Part shown: positions 1 through 6,625 of the stretch, piece by piece
How positions within the stretch are numbered: the first letter of the stretch is position 1
How the letters are laid out: each line of letters begins with the position of its first letter
Assembly: GCA_036004405.1 (NCBI GenBank)
Contig: DASYRM010000117.1
Coordinates: 1 to 13,795 of the forward strand
Reading direction: 5' to 3'
DNA from: DASYRM01 sp036004405
Lineage (GTDB): Bacteria > Acidobacteriota > Vicinamibacteria > Vicinamibacterales > UBA2999
Length of the DNA: 13,795 bases
The notes under the pieces: generated by a model
The model's input: the letters and a program-made list of their open reading frames with translations, nothing else
Database searches by the model: none
Told to the model about the DNA's origin: nothing
Translations under genes and position numbers: made by a program

Positions 1-568
1 AAATCAGGATCAGGTCGAGCGCCGGCTCCACCGTGGCCGGATCCTTGATCATGTAGGTGAGCAGATCGCGGAAGACCTGCGTTTTCAGCGCATCCAGCTG
101 GTCGTCGGCGTTGAGGACGGCATGGGCCAGCGCCGTATCGCGACGGACGTAGGCGTCGAGGGCGTCGCGCAGCATCGTCTGGGCGATGGTGCCCATGGTG
201 GGAATGTCGATCAGCTTCTTGACCGGCGGATGGGTGGTGTAGCGCTGCGCGGCCTCGGCGATGTTCACCGCCAGGTCGCCCACCCGTTCCAGGTCGGTGT
301 TGATCTTGACCGCCGACACGATGGCCCGCAGGTCGGTGGCCATCGGCTGGTAGAGCGCGAGCAGCCGGAAGCAGCGATTGTCGATCTCGATGTGGAGCTG
401 GTTGATGGGCTCGTCGCCGCCCATCACCTGGGCGACCACGCCGAGGTCGCGCGATTCGAGCGCGTCGATGCAGGCGCGCACCCGCTCCTCGGCCAGTCCG
501 CCCATCTCGAGCAGACGGCTCTGGAGCGCTTCGAGCTCCTCCTGAAAGTGCGGAACGACGCGGTCCAT
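1..568 (-). CDS. phoU: PhoU, phosphate signalling protein (3' end cut by window edge)
   Basis: PhoU is a cytoplasmic helical-bundle protein that links the Pst phosphate transporter to the sensor kinase of the Pho regulon and represses the regulon when phosphate is plentiful. I translated 189 codons on the minus strand from the ATG at 568-566 without a stop; the family is usually about 215-240 residues, so only the C-terminus is missing. The first PhoU repeat is clear: a helix at about 56-84 (INQLHIEIDNRCFRLLALYQ, then PMATDLRAI) followed by KINTDLERVGDLAVNIAEAA at about 88-107. This carries the family's acidic metal-cluster pattern. The second repeat begins near 124 and has DDQLDALKTQVFRDLLTYM. 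The start lies 5 bp after the pstB stop, so the two are almost certainly co-transcribed. No strong Shine-Dalgarno sequence is visible, which suggests translational coupling to pstB. Confidence 0.96.
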   Translation of the reverse strand, partial: MDRVVPHFQEELEALQSRLLEMGGLAEERVRACIDALESRDLGVVAQVMGGDEPINQLHIEIDNRCFRLLALYQPMATDLRAIVSAVKINTDLERVGDLAVNIAEAAQRYTTHPPVKKLIDIPTMGTIAQTMLRDALDAYVRRDTALAHAVLNADDQLDALKTQVFRDLLTYMIKDPATVEPALDLILI

Positions 569-573
569 GGGCA

Positions 574-1404
574 CTAGCCGAATCTCCCGGTCACATAGTC
601 TTCGGTCAGCTGCTCGGCCGGCGCCGTGAAGAGCTTTTCGGTCCGGTCGAACTCGACGAGCTTCCCCAGCCAGAAGAAGGCGGTGAAGTCGGACACTCGC
701 GCCGCCTGCTGCATGTTATGCGTGACGATCACGATGGTGTAGTCCTGCTTCAAGTCGTACACCAGTTCTTCGATTCTCTGCGTCGCGATCGGGTCGAGCG
801 CCGAGGCCGGTTCGTCCATCAAGAGGATATCCGGCCGCACCGCCAGAGCGCGGGCGATGCACAGACGCTGCTGCTGCCCACCCGACAGGGCAAGCGCCGA
901 CGAGTGCAGCCTGTCCTTCACTTCGGTCCAAAGGGCCGCCTGCTTCAGGCTCTCCTCGACCCGGCCCGCCAGCTCGGAGGCCGAGCTCGTCATCTTGTTG
1001 ATGCGCAAGCCGTAGGCGACGTTCTCGAAGATGGACTTCGGAAACGGGTTGGACTTCTGGAACACCATGCCGACCCGCCGGCGCAGCTGCACCACGTCGG
1101 CGCCGGCGTAGATGTCGGCGCCGTCGATGAGCACCTGGCCTTCCACGCGCGCACCCGGGATGATGTCGTTCATCCGGTTGAGGGTACGCAGGAACGTGCT
1201 CTTGCCGCAGCCGGAGGGGCCGATGAAGGCCGTCACGACGTTCGGGGTCAGCTTGACGGAGATGTCCCGCAGGGCCTGGGTCTGGCCGTAATAGAAGTTC
1301 AGGCCGATCGACTCGATCTTGGGAGCGCCGGTACTGGTGGCGGTGCTCTGCGGACGGGCCGCCAGCCCGGCCAGGGAAGGGAGAGCACGGTCGGCGGTCG
1401 TCAC
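574..1404 (-). CDS. pstB: PstB, phosphate ABC transporter ATP-binding protein
   Basis: PstB is the ATPase that powers high-affinity phosphate import through the PstSCA complex at the inner membrane. The 276-residue product has every ABC motif: Walker A GPSGCGKST at 62-70, Q-loop FQKSNPFP around 115-122, signature LSGGQQQR at 173-180, Walker B ILLMDEP at 193-199 followed by ASALDP, and the H-loop in VTHNMQQAARVSD near 228-239. The end, TEDYVTGRFG, is typical of PstB. The usual PstB starts near residue 29 here (KIESIGLNFYYG), so the first ~28 residues are an unconserved leader. The GTG at 1404 is the start used; a later start is possible because there is no clear ribosome binding site. The gene lies between ppx (upstream, same strand) and phoU. 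pstS, pstC and pstA are not immediately upstream, which is unusual. Confidence 0.96.
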   Translation of the reverse strand: MTTADRALPSLAGLAARPQSTATSTGAPKIESIGLNFYYGQTQALRDISVKLTPNVVTAFIGPSGCGKSTFLRTLNRMNDIIPGARVEGQVLIDGADIYAGADVVQLRRRVGMVFQKSNPFPKSIFENVAYGLRINKMTSSASELAGRVEESLKQAALWTEVKDRLHSSALALSGGQQQRLCIARALAVRPDILLMDEPASALDPIATQRIEELVYDLKQDYTIVIVTHNMQQAARVSDFTAFFWLGKLVEFDRTEKLFTAPAEQLTEDYVTGRFG

Positions 1405-1460
1405 GGAGTCGGGTCCATCCAGTCACCGTACCGGCCATGAATTTCACACCAGTTTCTACC

Positions 1461-1478
1461 GTGTAAATTCCATGTAAA
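1461..1478 (-). promoter_or_regulatory. Candidate Pho box upstream of pstB
   Basis: Read on the minus strand, this is TTTACATGGAATTTACAC: two TTTACA hexamers separated by 5 bp, giving an 11-bp period. It matches the direct-repeat architecture of PhoB/PhoP binding sites and is identical in core to the Bacillus PhoP hexamer (TTnACA). The repeat ends 56 bp before the pstB start codon, in the short AT-richer gap between ppx and pstB. I infer that it drives pstB-phoU separately from ppx. A TACGGT hexamer at 1430-1425 (minus) is a possible -10 element. Confidence 0.55.
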
Positions 1479-1487
1479 GCAGGGTCT

Positions 1488-1499
1488 GGCCTGCAGGCC
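1488..1499. repeat. Perfect 12-bp palindrome at the ppx 3' end
   Basis: GGCCTGCAGGCC is self-complementary and lies directly after the ppx stop codon in the direction of transcription. It has no unpaired loop, so it is a weak RNA hairpin and no T-tract follows. It shares the core GGCCTGCAG with the hairpin at 11269-11287, which also sits at a gene end. It may be a remnant of a dispersed palindromic repeat, but this is uncertain. Confidence 0.35.
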
Positions 1500-3095
1500 C
1501 TAGCCCTTGGTGGGCGTCCGGCGCCTTGGCCTCGCCGCCGGCCTTGCCGGCGGCCGTTTCGTGCCGCTCAGGACCACGCGGACCGGGCGGCCCACCACCT
1601 CCGCGAACGGCGCAATGTGACGCCCCGAGGCCCACATCTCGAGCTCGGCGTCGCCCGCGGCGGTGAGTTCCACCCGCACGTCGGACTTCCGCGCCCGGAC
1701 GGTGAGCCCCGAGATGACCTGCGAGTGGCTGCGGTCGAGGTTTTCGGCCACCCTCAGGATGGCGGAGAGGGTTCTCACGGTGCGGCGGCGGCCGGACGAC
1801 AGCCGCGCGTATTCCTCGTGCTCGGGTTTGGGCGTGCTGCGGCGGTGGTAGCGCGCCACGAGCGCCATGATCTCGATCTCCTCCGGCTGGAACCCGCGCA
1901 GATCGCCATTGGTGATCAGGTAGTAGGAGTGCCGGTGGTGGCGGCCGAAACTGATGTGCGACCCGATGTCGTGCATCAGCGCGGCGTATTCGAGCCACTC
2001 GCGCTCGCGGTCCGTGAGGCCATGGATGGCGCGGGTCTGATCGAAGAGGGCCAGCGACAGCTGCACGATGTGTCGCGCGTGATCCGCGTAGTAGTTGCAC
2101 CGCTCGGCGAGCTCCAGCACGCTGCGGCGGCGCACGTCGGGAATCTGGTCGATGTGGACGATCTCTTTCTGGTGCCGGCGGATGTAGTCGAGCACCAGCC
2201 CTTCGCGCAGCGCCAGGTCGCACAGCGTCAGGTCGTCGGCGCCGAGCCGCTGCAGAATGGTGTCGAGCAGCACCGCGCCGGCCACCGTCAGGTCCACGCG
2301 GCGTGGGTCGAGCCCGGGAAGCGCGAGCCGCTCCTTCTCGTCCATGTCCACCACCTGCCGCCGCAGACGGCGAATGTGCTTGGCGGGCACGCGCAGGTTG
2401 CGGAGCTCGGTCGGCACGGCACCGCGGGCGGCGGCCATGGCCATGGTGCCGACGCTGAGAATGGTGCCCGACGTGCCGATCACCCGGTCGAAGCCGGCCG
2501 CGACAATCTGCCGGCAGATGCCGTCGATCCCCTGACGCACGTGCTTGGTGAGACGGCGCTCGTCGCGGCCGCTGAGCGGGTCGCTCTTCACGTACGCTTG
2601 CGTCAGGCGGATGACCCCCAGCTTGACGCTGCGTGCCAGCCGCAGGCTGGCCGCGTCGCCCAGGGTGAGCTCGACGCTGCCGCCGCCGATGTCGATCACC
2701 ACCGCCCGCGACGCGCCGACGTTGACGCCGTAGGTGGCGGCCATGTGAATCAGGCGCGCCTCCTCCTGGCCGGCGATGACGCGCGGGCGGATGCCGGTCT
2801 GGCTCTCGATGCGCGCCAGGAAATCGCCGCCGTTGGGCGCTTCGCGCGTGGCGCTCGTGGCCGCGGCGAGGATGGTGTCCACCTTATGCGACTCGGCGAT
2901 GCGCTTGAACGTGGTGAGCGCGCGCAGGGCGCCGGAGGTGGCGTCCGCGGTGAGGGCCTTGCCGTCGAGGCCGCCGGCCCCGAGCCGTACCATCGACTTC
3001 TCGCGGTCGACGACCTCGAAAGAGAGGTCCTCGCGTACGCGGACGACGATCATGTGGATGGAGTTGGTCCCGATGTCGATGGCCGCCAGCCGCAC
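1500..3095 (-). CDS. ppx: Exopolyphosphatase / guanosine pentaphosphatase (Ppx/GppA family)
   Basis: Ppx/GppA enzymes remove terminal phosphates from polyphosphate, or the 5' gamma-phosphate from pppGpp, in the cytoplasm. The 531-residue product resembles E. coli Ppx in length. The N-terminal actin-like fold shows AIDIGTNSIHMIVVRV at 5-20, AATSATREA near 78-86, the GQEEARLI motif at 109-116 (its first Glu is the catalytic position in the family), the phosphate loop IDIGGGSVEL at 134-143, and GTSGT at 207-211. The C-terminal part has the HD-like domain: DHARHIVQLSLALFDQT around 338-354, then ALMHDIGSH at 372-380 and a His-rich stretch to 391. The last ~20 residues are Arg/Pro-rich and basic. 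Translation starts at the GTG at 3095; nearby ATGs (3103, 3112) are out of frame. The gene precedes pstB on the same strand and diverges from the lipid kinase. Ppx versus GppA cannot be settled by motif alone, but the HD-containing length favours Ppx. Confidence 0.92.
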   Translation of the reverse strand: MRLAAIDIGTNSIHMIVVRVREDLSFEVVDREKSMVRLGAGGLDGKALTADATSGALRALTTFKRIAESHKVDTILAAATSATREAPNGGDFLARIESQTGIRPRVIAGQEEARLIHMAATYGVNVGASRAVVIDIGGGSVELTLGDAASLRLARSVKLGVIRLTQAYVKSDPLSGRDERRLTKHVRQGIDGICRQIVAAGFDRVIGTSGTILSVGTMAMAAARGAVPTELRNLRVPAKHIRRLRRQVVDMDEKERLALPGLDPRRVDLTVAGAVLLDTILQRLGADDLTLCDLALREGLVLDYIRRHQKEIVHIDQIPDVRRRSVLELAERCNYYADHARHIVQLSLALFDQTRAIHGLTDREREWLEYAALMHDIGSHISFGRHHRHSYYLITNGDLRGFQPEEIEIMALVARYHRRSTPKPEHEEYARLSSGRRRTVRTLSAILRVAENLDRSHSQVISGLTVRARKSDVRVELTAAGDAELEMWASGRHIAPFAEVVGRPVRVVLSGTKRPPARPAARPRRRTPTKG

Positions 3096-3125
3096 GATGT
3101 CATTTAACCATGGTCGCGCACAGCC

Positions 3126-3155
3126 TCGACGGTGCTGGCACGTAGCCAGTACAGT
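3126..3155 (+). promoter_or_regulatory. Possible sigma-70-like promoter of the lipid kinase gene
   Basis: TCGACG (3126-3131) and TACAGT (3150-3155) are separated by 18 bp. They match the -35 consensus at 4 of 6 positions and the TAnnnT form of the -10. Transcription would begin about 7 bp downstream, near 3162, almost at the GTG start codon at 3164. This implies a leaderless or near-leaderless mRNA. Support is by pattern only. Confidence 0.3.
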
Positions 3156-3163
3156 TACCGCAC

Positions 3164-4054
3164 GTGCCCCCTCGTGTCGCCGTCATCATCAATCCGATTT
3201 CAGGACTCGGTGTTCGGTCCGACGCCGCCCGTCAGCGGGCAGAGCTGGCGGCGGCGTGCCTCGAGGCGCACGGCGTCGTCGCCGAGATCTTCGTCACCGA
3301 GCGCCGTCATCACGCCCGTGAGCTGACACAGGCCGCGCTGGCACGCGGCATCGAGCTGGTGATTGCGTGGGGCGGCGATGGCACCGTGAACGAAGTGGCG
3401 TCGGCGCTTGTGCATCGCGAGGCGGCGCTCGGGGTGGTGCCGAGCGGCTCGGGCAACGGACTGGCGCGCGAGCTCGGCCTGCCGTTCGAGCCGCGCGCCG
3501 CCTTCGAGCGGGCGCTCGACCCGCGACGGCGGCGCATCGACGCCGGAGAGTTGGGGGGGCACCTGTTCTTCAACATCGCCGGCGTGGGGCTCGACGCCGA
3601 CGTGGCCCACCGCTTTGCCGCGAGCGGGCACGCTCGCCGCGGCCTGTCGATGTACGTCGTGCAATCGACGGCGGCGCTGCTGTTCTACCGAGCCGAGCCC
3701 GTCACGTTGAGCGTGGACGGCGCCGTCCGCGAGGTGCGGCCGCTCCTCATCGCGTTTGCCAACGCCCGGCAGTACGGCAACGGCGCGCTCATCGCGCCGC
3801 GGGCGCGCGTGGACGACGGCCGGCTCGACGTGGTGGTGGTGGACGACCGTCCGCTGCTCAGCATCGTCAGACGAGTACCGGCCCTGTTCAAGGGCGCGCT
3901 CGCCACGGTGCCGGGCGTGTCTATGGAGACCGCGGTGCAGGCGCAGGTGACGGCGCGCGGGCCGATCCGCTACCACGTGGACGGCGAGCCGTGCGAAGCG
4001 ATCGGCACGCTGACCGCCATCGCTCGTCCTGCGGCGCTTACGGTATCCGCCTAG
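3164..4054 (+). CDS. Diacylglycerol/lipid kinase family protein (YegS/DgkB-like)
   Basis: This 296-residue protein belongs to the DAGK-catalytic family, which transfers the ATP gamma-phosphate to a lipid hydroxyl (diacylglycerol, sphingoid base or related) at the cytoplasmic face of the membrane. Motifs appear in the expected order: INPISGLG at 9-16, the nucleotide loop GGDGTVNEV at 70-78, GSGNGLARELG at 95-105, NIAGVGLDADV at 137-147, a second-domain segment NARQYGNGALIAPRARVDDG at 200-219, and HVDGEP at 271-276. The length is normal and no membrane segment is present. The GTG at 3164 is the only in-frame start before the conserved INP motif that gives the usual short N-terminus; no strong ribosome binding site precedes it. 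It diverges from ppx by 68 bp. The exact lipid substrate cannot be read from sequence. Confidence 0.93.
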   Translation: MPPRVAVIINPISGLGVRSDAARQRAELAAACLEAHGVVAEIFVTERRHHARELTQAALARGIELVIAWGGDGTVNEVASALVHREAALGVVPSGSGNGLARELGLPFEPRAAFERALDPRRRRIDAGELGGHLFFNIAGVGLDADVAHRFAASGHARRGLSMYVVQSTAALLFYRAEPVTLSVDGAVREVRPLLIAFANARQYGNGALIAPRARVDDGRLDVVVVDDRPLLSIVRRVPALFKGALATVPGVSMETAVQAQVTARGPIRYHVDGEPCEAIGTLTAIARPAALTVSA

Positions 4055-4077
4055 GGTAAATGGCTGTAAGGCTCTGG

Positions 4078-4083
4078 TAGTAT
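4078..4083 (+). promoter_or_regulatory. Possible -10 element of the membrane fusion gene
   Basis: TAGTAT fits TAnnnT and sits 10 bp before the ATG at 4094, so the transcript would have almost no leader. No convincing -35 hexamer lies 16-18 bp upstream. The preceding gap (4055-4077) is only slightly AT-rich. Confidence 0.2.
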
Positions 4084-4093
4084 CCCGGTGACA

Positions 4094-6565
4094 ATGACCA
4101 ACCTCGAAGAGACCTCGAGGCCTGCCGCCAGCCTCGGGGTTGCCGAGCGCTGGCTTCCGGCGCTCCTGCTGCTGTTTGTCGGGTCCGGCTGCGCGGCTCT
4201 CGTGTACGAAGTCGTCTGGTTCCAGCTCCTGCAACTGTCGATTGGATCGTCCGCGGTATCGCTCGGCGTGCTGCTCGGCGTCTACATGGGCGGGATGTGT
4301 CTGGGCAGCCTGCTCCTCCCCCGCTATCTGAGCCCGGCGACCCACCCGCTGCGGGTGTATGCGTTGCTCGAGCTCGGCATCGGCCTGTTTGGCGTCGTCG
4401 TGCTCTACGCGGTGCCGCTCATCGGCAGCTGGTACACGGCGATTGCCGGCTCGGGCCCCGCAAATCTCGTGTTGCGCGCCGCCGTCGCGGGCGTCTGCCT
4501 CATTCCGCCGACGCTGCTGATGGGCGCCACGCTCCCGGCGATCGCGCGCTGGGTCGAGACGACGCCGCGCGGCGTGTCGTGGCTCGGGTTCTTCTACGGC
4601 GGCAACCTGGCCGGCGCCGTGGCCGGAAGCCTGTTGGCCGGCTTCTATCTGCTGCGCGTCTACGACATGTCGACGGCGACGTTCGTGGCGGTCGCGATCA
4701 ACGTCGTGGTCGCGCTGCTCGCGCTCGGTCTCGCGAAGCTGACGCCGCGCACGGTGATCACGGGCGACGGCAGCGAGGTGCGCCCCGTGGCGGCCACGAC
4801 GGCCGAGACCCGGCTGGTCTACGTCGCCATCGCGTTGTCAGGCCTCACGGCGCTCGGGTCCGAAGTGGTGTGGACGCGCGTGCTGTCGCTCATTTTCGGC
4901 GCCACCGCCTACACCTTCTCGCTGATCCTCGCCGTCTTCCTGGTAGGGCTCGGCATCGGCAGCAGCGTCGGCGCCGCGCTGGCGAAGAGCGCGAGGAATC
5001 CGCGCGAAGCGCTGGGCTGGTGTCAGGTGGCGCTCTGCGCCGCGCTCGCCTGGGCGGGCTACGCTACCGGGGCGTCGCTGCCGTACTGGCCGATCAATCC
5101 GTCCATCTCGACCAGCGTCGTCTTCACCTTCCAGCTCGATCTCGTGCGCGCATTCTGGGTGATGCTGCCGGGCGCCATCCTGTGGGGCGCCAGCTTCCCG
5201 CTGGCGCTGGCCTCGGTGGCGGTGCGCGGGCAGGATTCGGCGCGGCTCGTCGGCGGCGTCTACGCGGCCAATACCGTGGGCGCGATCGTCGGCGCGCTCG
5301 TCACCGCGCTCGCGCTCGTGGGCGTTGTCGGCAGTCAAATCACGCAGCAGGTGCTGATCGGCGTGGCGGCGCTCTCGGGCCTGCTGCTGCTCGGTGCCGC
5401 GCCTGGCGACGCGCGCGGCTTCCGCGCGTCGGCGCCGGCCCTGGCCCGGGTGATCATCGTCGCCGCGGCCGCCGGCCTGTTCGCGCGGGCGGTGCCGCCG
5501 CTGCCGGGGCTGCTCGTGGCCTACGGTCGCTACGCCGCCACCTGGGTGGGGCAGAACGAGATCATCTACGTCGGCGAAGGGGTGACCGCCTCGGTGGCGG
5601 TGTCGCGCACGCCGAGCGGCACGCTCAATTATCACAACGCCGGCAAGGTGCAGGCCTCGAGCGAGCCGCAGGACATGCGCCTGCAGCGCATGCTCGGCCA
5701 CATCACCACGCTGGTCCCGAAGAATCCGACGAAGGTGCTCGTGATCGGGTGCGGCGCCGGCGTGACCGCCGGCGCCGTGTCGGTCGATCCGCTGGTCAAG
5801 GACCAGACGATCGCCGAGATCGAGCCGCTGGTGCCGCGCGTCGTGTCGACCTATTTCGCCGCGCACAACTTCAACGTGGTGGCGAATCCGAAGGTGAAAG
5901 TGCACCTCGACGACGCGCGCCACTACCTGCTGACGACCAATGAGAAATTCGACGCCGTCACGTCGGATCCGCTCGACCCCTGGGTGAAGGGCGCCGCCAC
6001 GCTCTACACGCGCGAGTTCTTCGACGTCGTGAAGTCGCATCTCAACCCTGGCGGCGTCGTGACGCTGTTCGTGCAGCTCTACGAGAGCACCGAGGCGGCG
6101 GCCAAGAGCGAGGTGGCCACCTTCCTCGAGGCGTTCCCGAACGGCGCGGTCTTCGCCAATACGGTCAACGGCCAGGGCTACGACCTGGTGCTGTTCGGAC
6201 AGCTCGAGAACAATCGCATCGACGTCGACGCGGTGCAGGCGCGGCTCGCCGACCCGGCCAACGCGCCGATCGCGCAGTCGCTCCGCGAGATCGGCATCAA
6301 CTCGGCGGTGGAGCTCTTCGGCACCTACGCCGGCCGGCGCTCGGACATGGCGAACTGGCTGAAAGACGCGCAGATCAACACCGACCGGAACCTGAAGCTC
6401 CAGTATCTGGCCGGTCTCGGGCTGAACCTCTATCAGAGCGACGCCATCTACAAGGCCATGAGCCGCGAGAGCAAGTATCCCGACGAGCTGTTCGCGGGGT
6501 CGCCCGACACGATCGAGGCGCTCAAGGCGCGGATCACCGCCGCGCTCGGCGGCGCGTCCTTCTAA
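4094..6565 (+). CDS. Polytopic membrane protein fused to a spermidine-synthase-like domain
   Basis: A protein of about 823 residues with two parts. Residues ~20-470 are strongly hydrophobic, with roughly a dozen membrane helices. They contain two related halves: SGCAALVYEVVW followed by GVLLGVYMGGMCLGS near 31-72, and SGLTALGSEVVWTRVL followed by AVFLVGLGIGSS near 249-291. This points to an internal duplication. Residues ~495-710 form a soluble Rossmann-like aminopropyl/methyltransferase fold with VLVIGCGAGVTAGAV near 547, IAEIEP near 573, DDARHYL near 606 and SDPLDPWVKGAATLYT near 624. The family is usually annotated as fused MFS/spermidine synthase; its reaction is not established. The glycine loop is GCGAG rather than the GGGDG of true spermidine synthases, so polyamine synthesis should not be assumed. 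I prefer the ATG at 4094, with GGTG just upstream, over the GTG two codons earlier. The gene may follow the lipid kinase in one transcript (39-bp gap). Confidence 0.85.
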   Translation: MTNLEETSRPAASLGVAERWLPALLLLFVGSGCAALVYEVVWFQLLQLSIGSSAVSLGVLLGVYMGGMCLGSLLLPRYLSPATHPLRVYALLELGIGLFGVVVLYAVPLIGSWYTAIAGSGPANLVLRAAVAGVCLIPPTLLMGATLPAIARWVETTPRGVSWLGFFYGGNLAGAVAGSLLAGFYLLRVYDMSTATFVAVAINVVVALLALGLAKLTPRTVITGDGSEVRPVAATTAETRLVYVAIALSGLTALGSEVVWTRVLSLIFGATAYTFSLILAVFLVGLGIGSSVGAALAKSARNPREALGWCQVALCAALAWAGYATGASLPYWPINPSISTSVVFTFQLDLVRAFWVMLPGAILWGASFPLALASVAVRGQDSARLVGGVYAANTVGAIVGALVTALALVGVVGSQITQQVLIGVAALSGLLLLGAAPGDARGFRASAPALARVIIVAAAAGLFARAVPPLPGLLVAYGRYAATWVGQNEIIYVGEGVTASVAVSRTPSGTLNYHNAGKVQASSEPQDMRLQRMLGHITTLVPKNPTKVLVIGCGAGVTAGAVSVDPLVKDQTIAEIEPLVPRVVSTYFAAHNFNVVANPKVKVHLDDARHYLLTTNEKFDAVTSDPLDPWVKGAATLYTREFFDVVKSHLNPGGVVTLFVQLYESTEAAAKSEVATFLEAFPNGAVFANTVNGQGYDLVLFGQLENNRIDVDAVQARLADPANAPIAQSLREIGINSAVELFGTYAGRRSDMANWLKDAQINTDRNLKLQYLAGLGLNLYQSDAIYKAMSRESKYPDELFAGSPDTIEALKARITAALGGASF

Positions 6566-6616
6566 CGTAGGGGCTGCCTTTAGGCAGCCCGTCTACGGGC
6601 CGCCTGAAGGCGGCCC
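6566..6616. repeat. Tandem palindromic hairpins between convergent genes
   Basis: Two perfect 8-bp stems with 4-nt loops follow each other: GGGCTGCCTTTAGGCAGCCC at 6571-6590 and GGGCCGCCTGAAGGCGGCCC at 6597-6616. The first is extended by CGTAG at 6566-6570 pairing with CTACG at 6593-6597, with a GT bulge. There is no T-tract, so these are not classical intrinsic terminators, although they could stop or stabilise transcripts from both converging genes. The tandem, near-identical design looks like a REP/BIME-type dispersed repeat; that part is inference. Confidence 0.75.
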
Positions 6617-6625
6617 CCACGGTGA

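Noticed and set aside
122..577. A 151-codon plus-strand frame in the left end
   Set aside because: Antisense shadow of phoU, whose minus-strand translation gives unmistakable PhoU motifs.
1617..3107. A 496-codon plus-strand open frame over ppx
   Set aside because: It is the mirror frame of a clear Ppx/GppA gene. Its product is His/Val/Asp/Arg-biased with no recognisable domain, as expected from third-position GC bias.
4055..4070. GGTAAA-N4-TGTAAG before the membrane fusion gene as another Pho box
   Set aside because: The half-sites match poorly, the period is 10 bp rather than 11, and the orientation is opposite to the gene. It is probably chance.
4838..6040. A 400-codon minus-strand frame inside the membrane fusion gene
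   Set aside because: Antisense shadow with repetitive Arg/His/Glu content and no motif.
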